A stretch of DNA of 46,328 bases. It comes from an uncultured Clostridium sp. GTDB taxonomy: Bacteria; Bacillota; Clostridia; TANB77; CAG-508. Both the position numbers and the translations under genes were made by a program. A model generated the notes under the pieces. The model worked only from the letters and a program-made list of their open reading frames with translations, was not told the DNA's origin and searched no databases. Positions 36,543 through 45,373 of the stretch are shown here, one piece after another; position 1 is the stretch's first letter, and every line of letters starts with the position of its first letter. The stretch is taken from NCBI GenBank assembly GCA_948436025.1, contig CAOJHH010000006.1, positions 1 through 46,328 on the forward strand, given 5' to 3'.

Positions 36543-36950
36543 TTATATAGTCACTTTCTTAATTTTACTTGTATAGATAAAAATTGGTTTTAATAGTCCA
36601 AAGGTGATAATGGTAAATATCGTAAATAGTTGTGGTTGTTTGTAGACTCTTTTATAAAATTGGTTCATTACGAGCATGTCTATTACAAAATAGATGATAA
36701 TAAAAATTAGCCATGTATAGAACAAAATGCGGTTACTTATCATTACCATACTAATCGTTAGTACTAATTTGATGATAGTACATACGGTATATAAAATTGC
36801 TTTTTTGTTGTTGCAACAAAATTTTCCGATTAGATAATGAGATAATCCTGGCACCCATGCCATATATGGATATTGATATTGTTCTTTTCTTGCTAAATTT
36901 AATAATCCGAAACTTTGAAATATGTATAATATAAATTTTGTAATTCCCAT
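36543..36950 (-). CDS. Small polytopic membrane protein
   Basis: 135 aa with about four hydrophobic segments (ILYIFQSFGLLNLARKE, YTVCTIIKLVLTISMVMI, FYTWLIFIIIYFVIDMLVM, FTIITFGLLKPIFIY). YMAWVPGLSHYLIGKF resembles the loop of uncharacterised Clostridia membrane proteins that normally have one extra N-terminal helix. No ribosome binding site precedes its ATG; that missing helix is encoded in a different frame by the overlapping ORF at 36899-37021. Function unknown. Confidence 0.6.
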   Translation of the reverse strand: MGITKFILYIFQSFGLLNLARKEQYQYPYMAWVPGLSHYLIGKFCCNNKKAILYTVCTIIKLVLTISMVMISNRILFYTWLIFIIIYFVIDMLVMNQFYKRVYKQPQLFTIFTIITFGLLKPIFIYTSKIKKVTI

Positions 36951-37021
36951 ATTGCGATGGTTGATATGATAACTGCCATAACCGAAAAAATAATTGGTAA
37001 CCCCAAAAATGTGAATGCCAT
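36899..37021 (-). CDS. Short membrane ORF overlapping the next gene
   Basis: 40 aa: one hydrophobic helix (MAFTFLGLPIIFSVMAVIIS) then IAIWELQNLYYTYFKVSDY. It has a strong AGGAGG ribosome binding site, whereas the overlapping downstream gene has none. The last 52 nt overlap 36543-36950 in a different frame, one base back. It may be the true N-terminus of that protein joined by -1 frameshifting, or a translationally coupled small protein, or the product of a real frameshift. Confidence 0.5.
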   Translation of the reverse strand: MAFTFLGLPIIFSVMAVIISTIAIWELQNLYYTYFKVSDY

Positions 37022-37042
37022 TTTTTCTTCCTCCTAACGATT

Positions 37043-37170
37043 TTAACTTTTACATCCTATCCAGAATTTATATACATAGTTCTTTTGAATGGCTAAATCT
37101 AATTCATTTGCAAAAATATAGAATTTTTCTATTTCCTTTCTAATTCTCTGATTTGTGAAAATACTGTACT
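37043..37170 (-). pseudogene. Coding remnant downstream of hsdR
   Basis: About 40 start-less codons encode an amphipathic stretch (RIRKEIEKFYIFANELD, then LAIQKNYVYKFWIGCKS) ending in TAA. Stop-rich sequence lies on its upstream side. It looks like the 3' end of a decayed gene; family not recognised. The spacer 37171-37300 holds no other convincing ORF. Confidence 0.3.
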
Positions 37171-37300
37171 AAATGAAGTAATTGGCTGGTGTTCGCCTTT
37201 TACTCTTTAATCTGTCTTTTTTTGAAATATTGTTATTTTTCATAATCTATATTAAATTTTTCCAATACTGGAATAGCACCATATCTTCCAGTTTATTCAT

Positions 37301-40300
37301 TTATCCTACCATCATCTCTTTACACTTCAATTCGGCTTGTCTTATTACTGTTTGAACTGCTTTTTCACTTTTGTTAGGTGGGTAATGATATTTAATAAGT
37401 AACTTCTTAATTTCTATTCTCATTCTTGCTCTCGCATCCGTTTTAATATCCCAGTCTATTGTCATATTTTGGTTAACTGTGTCCACAAGTTCTTTTGCTA
37501 TTTGAACTAAGACTTCATCTTTCATTAATTCTTTTACTTCTGGGTCATTTCCTAAAGCATCAAAAAAGGCTTTTTCTTCTATTGATAAATTGTATTCATT
37601 TCCTGCTTTTAATTCTTCTTCAATTTCATTTTTTAAATTAATCATTTCTTGAATAATTTTTTCAATATCTTCTACACTTGTTCTTTCATTATATGTAACA
37701 GCAATTTTTTGAAATTTAGTTGAGAATTTTTCCATCATAACAACATTTTTCTTTCCTACTTGCTCAACATACTCTTTCAATGCTCTATTTAAAACTTCTA
37801 CTGCAATATTTTTCTTTTGCATCTTTGCAAGTTTATTCAATATTCCATTACTTAATAAAGCTAATTGATTGCTATTATGAACTTCGCCTATTTGTAGCAT
37901 TTCATCATCTTGTATTGCTCGCTCTAACATCTTAGCTACATTTTCATTTATTTCTTTTACATCTATTTTTTCTCCACTTAATTTAGAAATAAATGATCTT
38001 ACAGATATAAAGAATAATATCTCATCTTTTAATTCTTGTGATAAAGCTCCTGTACATAAAGAATATAAACTCTTAACATCATAACTATATCTCATAAATG
38101 CTTTTTTAATTTCTTCTGTTTTTAACATCCAGTTTGCTCCAGCCATAATAATTTCATATTTATCACTATCTGTTGTAGTAGCAAAATGCCCATATTCAAA
38201 ACCTTTAAATAAATCTCTAATTAACTCTACTTTATCATTTAAAACTTTTACTAGTTCAGTATTATCTACTATCTTACCTTGATCTCTTTTGGTATATGTT
38301 TTTAAAGCATCTAATAGCCATCTTTTTAACCCAATATAGTCAACTATTAGTCCACCTTTTTTATCTTTATAAACTCTATTTACTCTTGCTATTGCCTGCA
38401 TTAAATTATGTGCTTTCATAGGCTTGTCTATATACATAGTTCCAAGCCCTGGTACATCAAATCCTGTTAACCACATATCTACTACTATTGCTATTTTAAA
38501 ATCGGAATCCATATCTTTGAACTCTACTTCTAATTTCTTTTTATCCATTTTAGAGCCTATAGCTTTTTGCATCTCTTCATCATCTTTATTATTTGATGTT
38601 ATTATCATATTGATTTTGTTTTTCCATTCTGGTTTAATCTCTAAAAATTTCTTATACATTGTATATGCAGACATTCTTGAATATGCAACTACCATAACCT
38701 TATTTGCAATACTTGATTCCATTTCTTCATAGTGGTTAATAATATCTCTAACTATCATTTCAAGCCTATCTGGATCTTCTATAATCTGTTTCATTGTAGC
38801 CATTGCTTTTTTAGATTCTGCTATTTTATATTCTTCCACTCCTTCTTCTTTTTCAAGCATATTATAGTAATCATCTATTTCATCTAAGATTTTTTGGTTT
38901 AGTCCAACTCTTGCCATTCTCGATTCATACATAATTGGTACAGTTGAACCATCCATTATAGCTTGTGTCATATCATATACATCTATAATATTTCCAAATA
39001 TGTTTGTCGTAGATTTATCTTTTGTTTCTACTGGGGTTCCAGTAAATCCAATATATGTAGCATTTGGAAAAGCATCGTGCAAATATTTTGCAGTTCCATA
39101 TCTTTTATATGCTTCCATCTTTTCTTTGTCAAATTTAATAGTTGCATCTAGTCCATAATGACTTCTATGTGCCTCATCAACTAATACTAGAATATCATCT
39201 CTCCTACTAAATACGCCCATTTCTTCTTCAAATTTTTGCAAAGTAGTAAAGAATATTCCTCCTGATTTTCTTGCATTTAGTTTTTCATTTAAATCTTCTC
39301 TACTTTCTATCTGTACTGGTTCTTGTTTTAGATATGTTGAACATTTTGCAAATGTTGTAAATAGTTGGTTGTCTAAATCATTTCTATCTGTTACAACTAC
39401 TATACTCGGATTATTTAATGATTTAATCATATTTCCTACATAAAATACCATTGAAAAACTTTTTCCACTGCCTTGTGTATGCCATAAAAGTCCTGCTTTT
39501 CCTGTTTGGTTATCTATTGCCGTTTCTGTACTTGTAATTGCTTTTTTCACGCCAAAGTATTGATGATATGCTGATAAGATTTTAAAATCTTCACTCCATA
39601 ATATAAAGTTACTAATTATATCTAATAGTCTATCTTTTCTAAACATTCCATTAAATAATGTTTGATGTGTCGGCATATTCTCTAATACTTCATCTGAATC
39701 TTCTACCTTTTTCCATTCTGAGAATCTACTCCACGGACTTGTTATTGTTCCTGCTCTTGCTTGTACTCCATCACTTACAACCATAAATTGATTGTAATAA
39801 AATAATGTTGGTATATGTACTTCTTGATATCCTTTTAATTGGTGATAAGCGTCTATCAACTTAACATCCTCTCTTATTGTAGATTTTAATTCTATTACAA
39901 CTAAAGGCATACCATTTATAAATATAATTATATCTGGTCTTTTTTCACTATGTTCGATGATTGTATATTGATTGATTGCTTTGAATGTATTATTTTGAAT
40001 ATTATCTAAATCTAATATTTTAACAGTTTTATATCTAGTTTCTCCATTTTCTTGAATAGGCACAGATATTCCCTCTAGCAAATATTTTGTAAATTGCTTA
40101 TTGTTTAATGTAGTATTGTTATGGTCTAGATTTCTAATAAGTCTTAATGTCTCTTGTATTTGTTCTGTTTTGATACCCTTATTTATTCTTTCTATTGCTT
40201 GAACAATATCATCTCCTAACAATACTTTAGAGAAGTCTGTACGTTCCATTTCATATCCATTTATACATTCATATTCTAGATTTTGTAACATTTCCATTGT

Positions 40301-40330
40301 CACTTTTTCTAGTGTTTCTTCATCAAACAT
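37301..40330 (-). CDS. hsdR: Type I restriction enzyme R subunit
   Basis: ATP-dependent translocase and endonuclease of the type I restriction complex. N-terminal nuclease motif RPDIIIFINGMPLVVIELKS (PD...ExK), SF2 helicase motifs with Walker A LLWHTQGSGKSFSMVF, DEAH in VLVDEAHRSHYG, GFTGTP, and motif VI-like AIARVNRVYKDKKGG. The C-terminal helical domain (from about 750) binds the methylase core. 1009 aa, full length. Last gene of the hsdM-PIN-hsdS-hsdR operon. No in-frame CGG. Confidence 0.96.
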   Translation of the reverse strand: MFDEETLEKVTMEMLQNLEYECINGYEMERTDFSKVLLGDDIVQAIERINKGIKTEQIQETLRLIRNLDHNNTTLNNKQFTKYLLEGISVPIQENGETRYKTVKILDLDNIQNNTFKAINQYTIIEHSEKRPDIIIFINGMPLVVIELKSTIREDVKLIDAYHQLKGYQEVHIPTLFYYNQFMVVSDGVQARAGTITSPWSRFSEWKKVEDSDEVLENMPTHQTLFNGMFRKDRLLDIISNFILWSEDFKILSAYHQYFGVKKAITSTETAIDNQTGKAGLLWHTQGSGKSFSMVFYVGNMIKSLNNPSIVVVTDRNDLDNQLFTTFAKCSTYLKQEPVQIESREDLNEKLNARKSGGIFFTTLQKFEEEMGVFSRRDDILVLVDEAHRSHYGLDATIKFDKEKMEAYKRYGTAKYLHDAFPNATYIGFTGTPVETKDKSTTNIFGNIIDVYDMTQAIMDGSTVPIMYESRMARVGLNQKILDEIDDYYNMLEKEEGVEEYKIAESKKAMATMKQIIEDPDRLEMIVRDIINHYEEMESSIANKVMVVAYSRMSAYTMYKKFLEIKPEWKNKINMIITSNNKDDEEMQKAIGSKMDKKKLEVEFKDMDSDFKIAIVVDMWLTGFDVPGLGTMYIDKPMKAHNLMQAIARVNRVYKDKKGGLIVDYIGLKRWLLDALKTYTKRDQGKIVDNTELVKVLNDKVELIRDLFKGFEYGHFATTTDSDKYEIIMAGANWMLKTEEIKKAFMRYSYDVKSLYSLCTGALSQELKDEILFFISVRSFISKLSGEKIDVKEINENVAKMLERAIQDDEMLQIGEVHNSNQLALLSNGILNKLAKMQKKNIAVEVLNRALKEYVEQVGKKNVVMMEKFSTKFQKIAVTYNERTSVEDIEKIIQEMINLKNEIEEELKAGNEYNLSIEEKAFFDALGNDPEVKELMKDEVLVQIAKELVDTVNQNMTIDWDIKTDARARMRIEIKKLLIKYHYPPNKSEKAVQTVIRQAELKCKEMMVG

Positions 40331-40400
40331 AATTTGCCCCCTAAATTATATTTTCTATTTACTTTTAGCTTATCTTTTATACAAATAACAATTTGTATGA

Positions 40401-41513
40401 TTAAATTTCAATTTTATCTAGGTCTATTTCTCCATTAATTAGCTTGGGTAGTAGTATATCTCTTAGTTGAGATAAAGTTTTATTTTCTTTAATATTATTT
40501 ATAATCTTTTCTATTAACGGTGTTGTTACTTCATCAAATTTATTTAATACCTCATCATTTGGTAATATTATTTTAAATTTGTCAAAATCATTCTTTCCTA
40601 TATGTATAACTGTTGTTGCAGTTTCAGTAGTTTCAACATAATTTAACAATGGTTTTAGTGTATAGTATAAAAAAGCTTTTCCCTTTTCTCTTATATTATT
40701 AAAAACACAAACTCTTTGATTCAACCATGCTTCTTCATTTCCCCATATATACGTTTTAAATTCTCCATCCATTCCAACAACTATATCGCCATATTTTAGT
40801 AAATAACCTTTTGGGTGTTTTTCTTCTGTATATGTTTTAAACTCTTGGCTTTTTAAATCCCTAATTCTAATTATAGGCATTCCTTTTTTATCTGTATTAA
40901 ATAAATTAGATTTAAATGGTGCCCCATATATAATATTAGCTATAGCATATATATCTTTAACTTGACAGCTTTCAGGAATTTTTCCTAATTCACTATTCTT
41001 AAACTCTTCCTCTTTAAAAATTGAAAATTTAACAAACCACTCTTTATATAAATTTTCCATATATTCATACAAATTATCATTTATTTTAGTATTTAAATCT
41101 ATTTTTTTATCGATGCTATATAAAATACTTCCTGCTTTTTTCTGATATTGGTAATCTGGTATATCTGTTTCTATATTATTTAGTATATCTTGTGTCATAA
41201 GTGGATGACTAGAGCCAATATGTAAACGATTTAAATTCATACTCTTTAATAAATAATACATATATTTATAGTCATACCCTTCTTTCACATTTCCAACTAT
41301 TGCATTATCAGAAATCCAACATTTACTATCATTTTTATAAACACATCCACAATATGCTCCTACTCTCCCTATAATAATATTGTCTTTTTCAGCATTATAA
41401 ATATCAGTATATCCTAAAATTCCATTTCCACCATATACTGGTATGTTACCAGATATAGAGGTTTTCTTTTTACCATTTTTAAATTTTATAGCTTTTTCTA
41501 ATTTCATTTTCAA
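40401..41513 (-). CDS. hsdS: Type I restriction-modification specificity subunit S
   Basis: Two target-recognition domains separated by a helical spacer (DYQYQKKAGSILYSIDKKIDLNTKINDNLYEYME). The second ends with the typical LSQLRDILLPKLINGEIDLDKIEI. TRD1 begins abruptly (KFKNGKKKTSISGNIPVYGGNGILGY) and is shorter than usual, so the N-terminus may be trimmed; TRD2 covers about 195-335. 370 aa. It determines the methylated and cleaved DNA sequence, which cannot be read from sequence alone. Confidence 0.93.
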   Translation of the reverse strand: MKMKLEKAIKFKNGKKKTSISGNIPVYGGNGILGYTDIYNAEKDNIIIGRVGAYCGCVYKNDSKCWISDNAIVGNVKEGYDYKYMYYLLKSMNLNRLHIGSSHPLMTQDILNNIETDIPDYQYQKKAGSILYSIDKKIDLNTKINDNLYEYMENLYKEWFVKFSIFKEEEFKNSELGKIPESCQVKDIYAIANIIYGAPFKSNLFNTDKKGMPIIRIRDLKSQEFKTYTEEKHPKGYLLKYGDIVVGMDGEFKTYIWGNEEAWLNQRVCVFNNIREKGKAFLYYTLKPLLNYVETTETATTVIHIGKNDFDKFKIILPNDEVLNKFDEVTTPLIEKIINNIKENKTLSQLRDILLPKLINGEIDLDKIEI

Positions 41514-41543
41514 ATCTCCATATACTTACTTTATTTTGAGTAT

Positions 41544-42494
41544 TTATTCCCATTGATATATTATTTCATCATTTAAATCACGGATATCAAGAAATTCTTT
41601 TACCTCATCCAAAGAAACTATGATATTATCACCATTATTCATTGTGCATTCTACCTCTATAATAATTGCATCGCCATCTTCTACAATTTTTACATTTTGA
41701 ATATCCTTTATTGTTTTGTTTCCCATTACTTCATTTACTCTGCTAGTGAAGTATTCTCCTTGTGAAAATTCAATATACTCAAATTTATTATCTAATCCAT
41801 ATTCGTTACAAATGAAATCTATAACATCTGTATTTGTATTAGAATTAGTCGCCTTTCCCTTTCTGTCTTTTATTTCCTTCGTCCAATCAAGTCCATTTAC
41901 TATTTTATCATTAGTAACAATAATATATTCTGCATTGTCTATAGCCATCTTTTCTATTATACTTTCCACAAAAATTACATCTTTAAACCCTGCATCACTA
42001 AATTTTTTTCCATTAGAATTCCCCGAAAAAAATGGTCTTTCCTTTTGAATAGATCTATTTATTATATTATAAAATTTATCACTACTAGGATATGATATTA
42101 TTTCAAAATTTTCTTTTTCTTTCTCTAAGTATTCAGCAAATTTTCTCTTTAAGTATTCTGTATATTCATATAAATTATTATAATTTTTCTTTTCAATATT
42201 AAAATTATATCCTAATTTATTTAAATCTGATTTTAATTCATTGTATTCTTTATCAATATTTTTTAGTTTGTTTTCTATTCTTTCATACTCTTCTAAATAA
42301 TGTTTATTTAGTTCATCTAAAACAATTTGTGGAATAATTATATTAAATTTCAAATTATCATATCCATTATATTTTACAAATTTTTTCAATTTATTATATA
42401 GCTCATTAAATTTAAATTCATATAGTTTCTTATTATTGTTCTCTAGTATATTTGTATCTATAAATATATTAACCTTTTTTACTTTATTTATCAT
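41544..42494 (-). CDS. PIN-domain protein embedded in the hsd operon
   Basis: 316 aa. PIN-type acidic residues in order: VNIFIDTNILE (D), IIPQIVLDELNKHY (E), SDAGFKDVIFVESI (D) and YIIVTNDKIV (TND). A coiled-coil region (EYERIENKLKNIDKEYNELKSDL) lies in the middle, and a C-terminal ~80-residue beta domain follows. Likely an Mg-dependent ribonuclease, DUF4935-like. Its start overlaps the hsdM stop by 11 nt, so translation is coupled to the methylase. PIN genes are known passengers in type I systems; a role as abortive-infection effector or specificity-linked nuclease is inference. Confidence 0.82.
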   Translation of the reverse strand: MINKVKKVNIFIDTNILENNNKKLYEFKFNELYNKLKKFVKYNGYDNLKFNIIIPQIVLDELNKHYLEEYERIENKLKNIDKEYNELKSDLNKLGYNFNIEKKNYNNLYEYTEYLKRKFAEYLEKEKENFEIISYPSSDKFYNIINRSIQKERPFFSGNSNGKKFSDAGFKDVIFVESIIEKMAIDNAEYIIVTNDKIVNGLDWTKEIKDRKGKATNSNTNTDVIDFICNEYGLDNKFEYIEFSQGEYFTSRVNEVMGNKTIKDIQNVKIVEDGDAIIIEVECTMNNGDNIIVSLDEVKEFLDIRDLNDEIIYQWE

Positions 42495-44001
42495 ACCTTA
42501 ACCCAATAGCCTCCAAGTTCTTTTTTATTTCTTCTTCCAATTTATGAGACTCTTCAAATTGTGCTTTTAAATCTGTTGTTAATTTTTTCATTTTTTCTTC
42601 AAACGGAATTCCATCATCTTCTTGCTCTTCTGTTCCTACATATCTTCCTGGTGTTAATACATAATTATTTTCTTTTATTTCTTCTATTGTTGTTGCTTTG
42701 CAAAATCCTGCTACATCTTCATAATTTTCATAATTTTGAAAATTGTGATATGTACTTGCAATTTTAGAAATATCACTTTCATCTAGTTCTCTTAACTTTC
42801 TTGTAACCATTGTTCCTAAATTTCTGCTATCAATAAACAATGTTTTTCCTTTTTGCTTTTTATTTCTGTTTAAAATCCATATACTACAAGGTATTGTTAC
42901 TGTATAGAACAAATTTGATGGCATTGCTAATATGCAATCAACTAAGTCTGCTTCTATTAGATTTTTTCTAATTTCTTCTTCCTGGCCTCCTGCTGATAAT
43001 GAACCATTTGCAAGTATAATGGCAGCTTTACCATTCATAGAAAGTTTTGATACCATATGCTCAACCCAAGCAAAGTTGGCATTTCCTTTTGGTGGTATTC
43101 CATATTTCCATCTTGCATCATCTCCTAATTTTTCTTGTCCCCAATCTGATATATTAAATGGGGGATTTGCTAATACAAAATCAGCTTTCAAGTCTTTGTG
43201 CAAATCATTATGAAATGTATCATCTGCAAACTTTCCCAAATTTCCATCTATACTTCTAATGGCTAAGTTCATTTTTGCTAATTTCCAAGTGGTTGGGTTT
43301 TTTTCTTGTCCATATATACTTAAATTATTAATATTTCCTTGACGCCTTTGTATAAATTTTAAGCTTTGTACAAACATACCGCCTGAGCCACAGGCAGGGT
43401 CATATACTCTTCCTTGATATGGCTCTAATATTTCAACCATTGTTCTAACTAAACATGCTGGTGTATAGAATTCTCCACCTTTTTGTAATTCATTAGACGC
43501 AAATTGTCCTAGGAAGTATTCATATATTCTACCTAATATATCTTTATCTTGTGCTTCTTTACTTCCAATTTTTATATTTGTAAATAAGTCTATTAATTCT
43601 CCTAAATTTACATTTCTGTAATCTGGACTATTATAATTTTTTATTAATACACCTTTTAGACTTGGGTTTTCTTTTTCTATTTCTTCTAATGCTTCATCAA
43701 TAACTTGTCCAATATTACTATCTTTTGAATGAGCATTTAAATATTTCCATCTTGCTTTTGATGGCACATAAAATACATTATCCATTAAATAAGCATCTCT
43801 ATCTTCCTCAAGTCCATAGCCTTCATCAATTAAAGCTTGATACTTTTCTTCAAATGAGTCTGATATATATTTTAAAAATATTAATCCCAGTATTATAAAT
43901 TTATAACTTGATACTGGAACAGCACCTCTCATCTTATCTGCTGATTCCCATAATTTCTTTTCTAAATCTTTTAAATCTTCTTCCTTCATTTCATACCTCA
44001 A
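42484..44001 (-). CDS. hsdM: Type I restriction-modification methyltransferase M
   Basis: N6-adenine methyltransferase subunit. N-terminal helical domain (LWESADKMRGAVPVSSYKFIILGLIFLKYISD), SAM motif I VYDPACGSGGMFVQ, catalytic motif IV VLANPPFNISDW. The C-terminus carries the ELDESDISKIASTYHNF segment and a coiled-coil tail. 505 aa, complete. First gene of the operon, with a good promoter upstream. Confidence 0.96.
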   Translation of the reverse strand: MRYEMKEEDLKDLEKKLWESADKMRGAVPVSSYKFIILGLIFLKYISDSFEEKYQALIDEGYGLEEDRDAYLMDNVFYVPSKARWKYLNAHSKDSNIGQVIDEALEEIEKENPSLKGVLIKNYNSPDYRNVNLGELIDLFTNIKIGSKEAQDKDILGRIYEYFLGQFASNELQKGGEFYTPACLVRTMVEILEPYQGRVYDPACGSGGMFVQSLKFIQRRQGNINNLSIYGQEKNPTTWKLAKMNLAIRSIDGNLGKFADDTFHNDLHKDLKADFVLANPPFNISDWGQEKLGDDARWKYGIPPKGNANFAWVEHMVSKLSMNGKAAIILANGSLSAGGQEEEIRKNLIEADLVDCILAMPSNLFYTVTIPCSIWILNRNKKQKGKTLFIDSRNLGTMVTRKLRELDESDISKIASTYHNFQNYENYEDVAGFCKATTIEEIKENNYVLTPGRYVGTEEQEDDGIPFEEKMKKLTTDLKAQFEESHKLEEEIKKNLEAIGLRYDK

Positions 44002-44025
44002 CTAATTATAAATATTCTAGTATAT

Positions 44026-44054
44026 TTTATATCATATAACGACATTTTTCTCAA
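44026..44054 (-). promoter_or_regulatory. Promoter of the hsd operon
   Basis: On the minus strand TTGAGA-N17-TATAAA, with the -10 about 25 nt before the hsdM start. Just upstream are a TTTCGACA direct repeat (near 44077 and 44087) and an imperfect inverted repeat GATTAC/GTAATC (44091-44110), which may be operators. Confidence 0.6.
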
Positions 44055-44125
44055 TAGTCTCCTAGTTATTTCGACACATTTCGACATATGATTACGCTAA
44101 GAAGTAATCGTCTAGGCAACAAAAA

Positions 44126-44155
44126 ATAGCAACTACTTGTTTTCGTAGTTACTAT
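44126..44155 (-). terminator. Intrinsic terminator of fic
   Basis: Stem ATAGCAACTAC/GTAGTTACTAT (one mismatch). On the minus strand it is followed by TTTTTTG and overlaps the fic stop. Confidence 0.8.
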
Positions 44156-45222
44156 TCCCTATCTGCCTCTTTAATTATCTTGAATAGTCTTTCATTTTTG
44201 TATATTCTTTCCCTCCCTATTTTTTCGGATGTTAGAAATCCTAGTTCTACTAATGTATCCAAATATTTTTGAGCTGTTTTATCGGAAACCTTTAATTGTT
44301 CTTGTATATATGGTATTTTTGTGTAGAATTCGAAGAATAACGCTTCTAAAAGTTCTTTCGAATATATTTTGGTTTTATCTCTTAGTTCATGTTTCATAAC
44401 TAATATTTCATCTCTTATTTTATTAATTATGGTAATAGTTTCTTCTGCCATTTCTTCTATTCCTATTAATATGTAAATAATCCATTCTTCAAAATTATTC
44501 GTGTTTCTTGTTTCTTGAAACAATTTATAATACTCTAATTTATTTCTATTGATATATTTACTTAAATATAATATTGGTGTATCTATTAAATCTTTCAGTA
44601 CTAAATATAGTATATTTATAATTCTTCCTGTTCTTCCATTACCATCGTAAAATGGATGAATCGATTCAAATTGATAATGAATCATTGCTAATTTAATTAA
44701 CGGATCTACCATATCATCATCATTGTTTATATATTCTTCTAAATTTTTCATATATTCTAATATTTCAGTTTTTTCTTGTGGTGGAGTATATACAACTTCA
44801 TCCGTTGCTGTATTCTTTATTACTGTTCCTAATGTACTCCTAATTCCTGCTTGGTTATGCTCTAGTTTTTCTTGTATTTTTACAATGATATTTGTATTGA
44901 TAATTTGTTTTTCTTTTACTAAATTATATCCTTTCCATATTGCAGCTCTATAATCTGTAACTTCTTTTGCAGCAAGGCTTGCAGCATTTATTTTCACCAT
45001 TGCTTTATATATTTCATCATGCGTTGTTACAATATTTTCAATTCCAGAACTTGTTTTTGCTTCATTTATCATAATCGCATTAATTAAAATATTTTGGTTT
45101 GGCATTGTTTGTGCAATTCCCTTTAATTCTGCTAAAGACCTACTAGTTCTCGATAATTGCTTTAATACTCTTTTGGTTTCTATATCTTTATTGAAAGGTA
45201 GCATTTCTAACTTTTTTTCCAT
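44152..45222 (-). CDS. fic: Class II Fic family AMP transferase with C-terminal winged helix
   Basis: 356 aa. The Fic motif HPFYDGNGRTGRI is intact. The N-terminal region has the autoinhibitory helix motif S/T-x3-E-G/N as SSGIEN (residues ~58-63), which marks class II Fic enzymes. The C-terminal ~70 residues form a winged-helix DNA-binding domain (KIPYIQEQLKVSDKTAQKYLDTLVELGFLTSEK). The enzyme would transfer AMP to a protein hydroxyl. Its promoter is covered by an ordered array of half-sites, so the wHTH domain probably autorepresses the gene. It lies upstream of the hsd operon on the same strand, separated by a terminator. Confidence 0.93.
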   Translation of the reverse strand: MEKKLEMLPFNKDIETKRVLKQLSRTSRSLAELKGIAQTMPNQNILINAIMINEAKTSSGIENIVTTHDEIYKAMVKINAASLAAKEVTDYRAAIWKGYNLVKEKQIINTNIIVKIQEKLEHNQAGIRSTLGTVIKNTATDEVVYTPPQEKTEILEYMKNLEEYINNDDDMVDPLIKLAMIHYQFESIHPFYDGNGRTGRIINILYLVLKDLIDTPILYLSKYINRNKLEYYKLFQETRNTNNFEEWIIYILIGIEEMAEETITIINKIRDEILVMKHELRDKTKIYSKELLEALFFEFYTKIPYIQEQLKVSDKTAQKYLDTLVELGFLTSEKIGRERIYKNERLFKIIKEADRE

Positions 45223-45243
45223 CTATTTCACCTTTTAATACTT

Positions 45244-45348
45244 AATATTGGAAGATTTTTTGTTTTTCTTCCGGTATTCATATAATACCAGAACTTTTTT
45301 CTGGTGTCAATGCAATACCGGAAGTTTTTTCAATTTTCTTCCTGTATT
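45244..45348 (-). promoter_or_regulatory. Array of six alternating half-sites upstream of fic
   Basis: 10-bp half-sites TTCYGGTATT or its reverse complement start at 45244 (AATATTGGAA), 45269 (TTCCGGTATT), 45284 (AATACCAGAA), 45299 (TTCTGGTGTC), 45314 (AATACCGGAA) and 45339 (TTCCTGTATT). Orientation alternates, and start-to-start spacing is 25, 15, 15, 15, 25. The inner four form two palindromes with 5-nt spacers, centred 30 bp apart. Confidence 0.8.
45282..45310 (-). promoter_or_regulatory. fic promoter embedded in operators
   Basis: On the minus strand a full -35 TTGACA, a 17-nt spacer and -10 TATTAT. The -10 overlaps half-site 45284-45293 and the -35 overlaps 45299-45308, as expected for repression. 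Confidence 0.85.
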
Positions 45349-45373
45349 GCATAAATATATGAAAATAAATCTC

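Noticed and set aside
45244..45348. CRISPR-like repeat array upstream of fic
   Set aside because: Repeats are 10-bp half-sites in alternating orientation over a promoter, with no spacers of constant length and no cas genes nearby.
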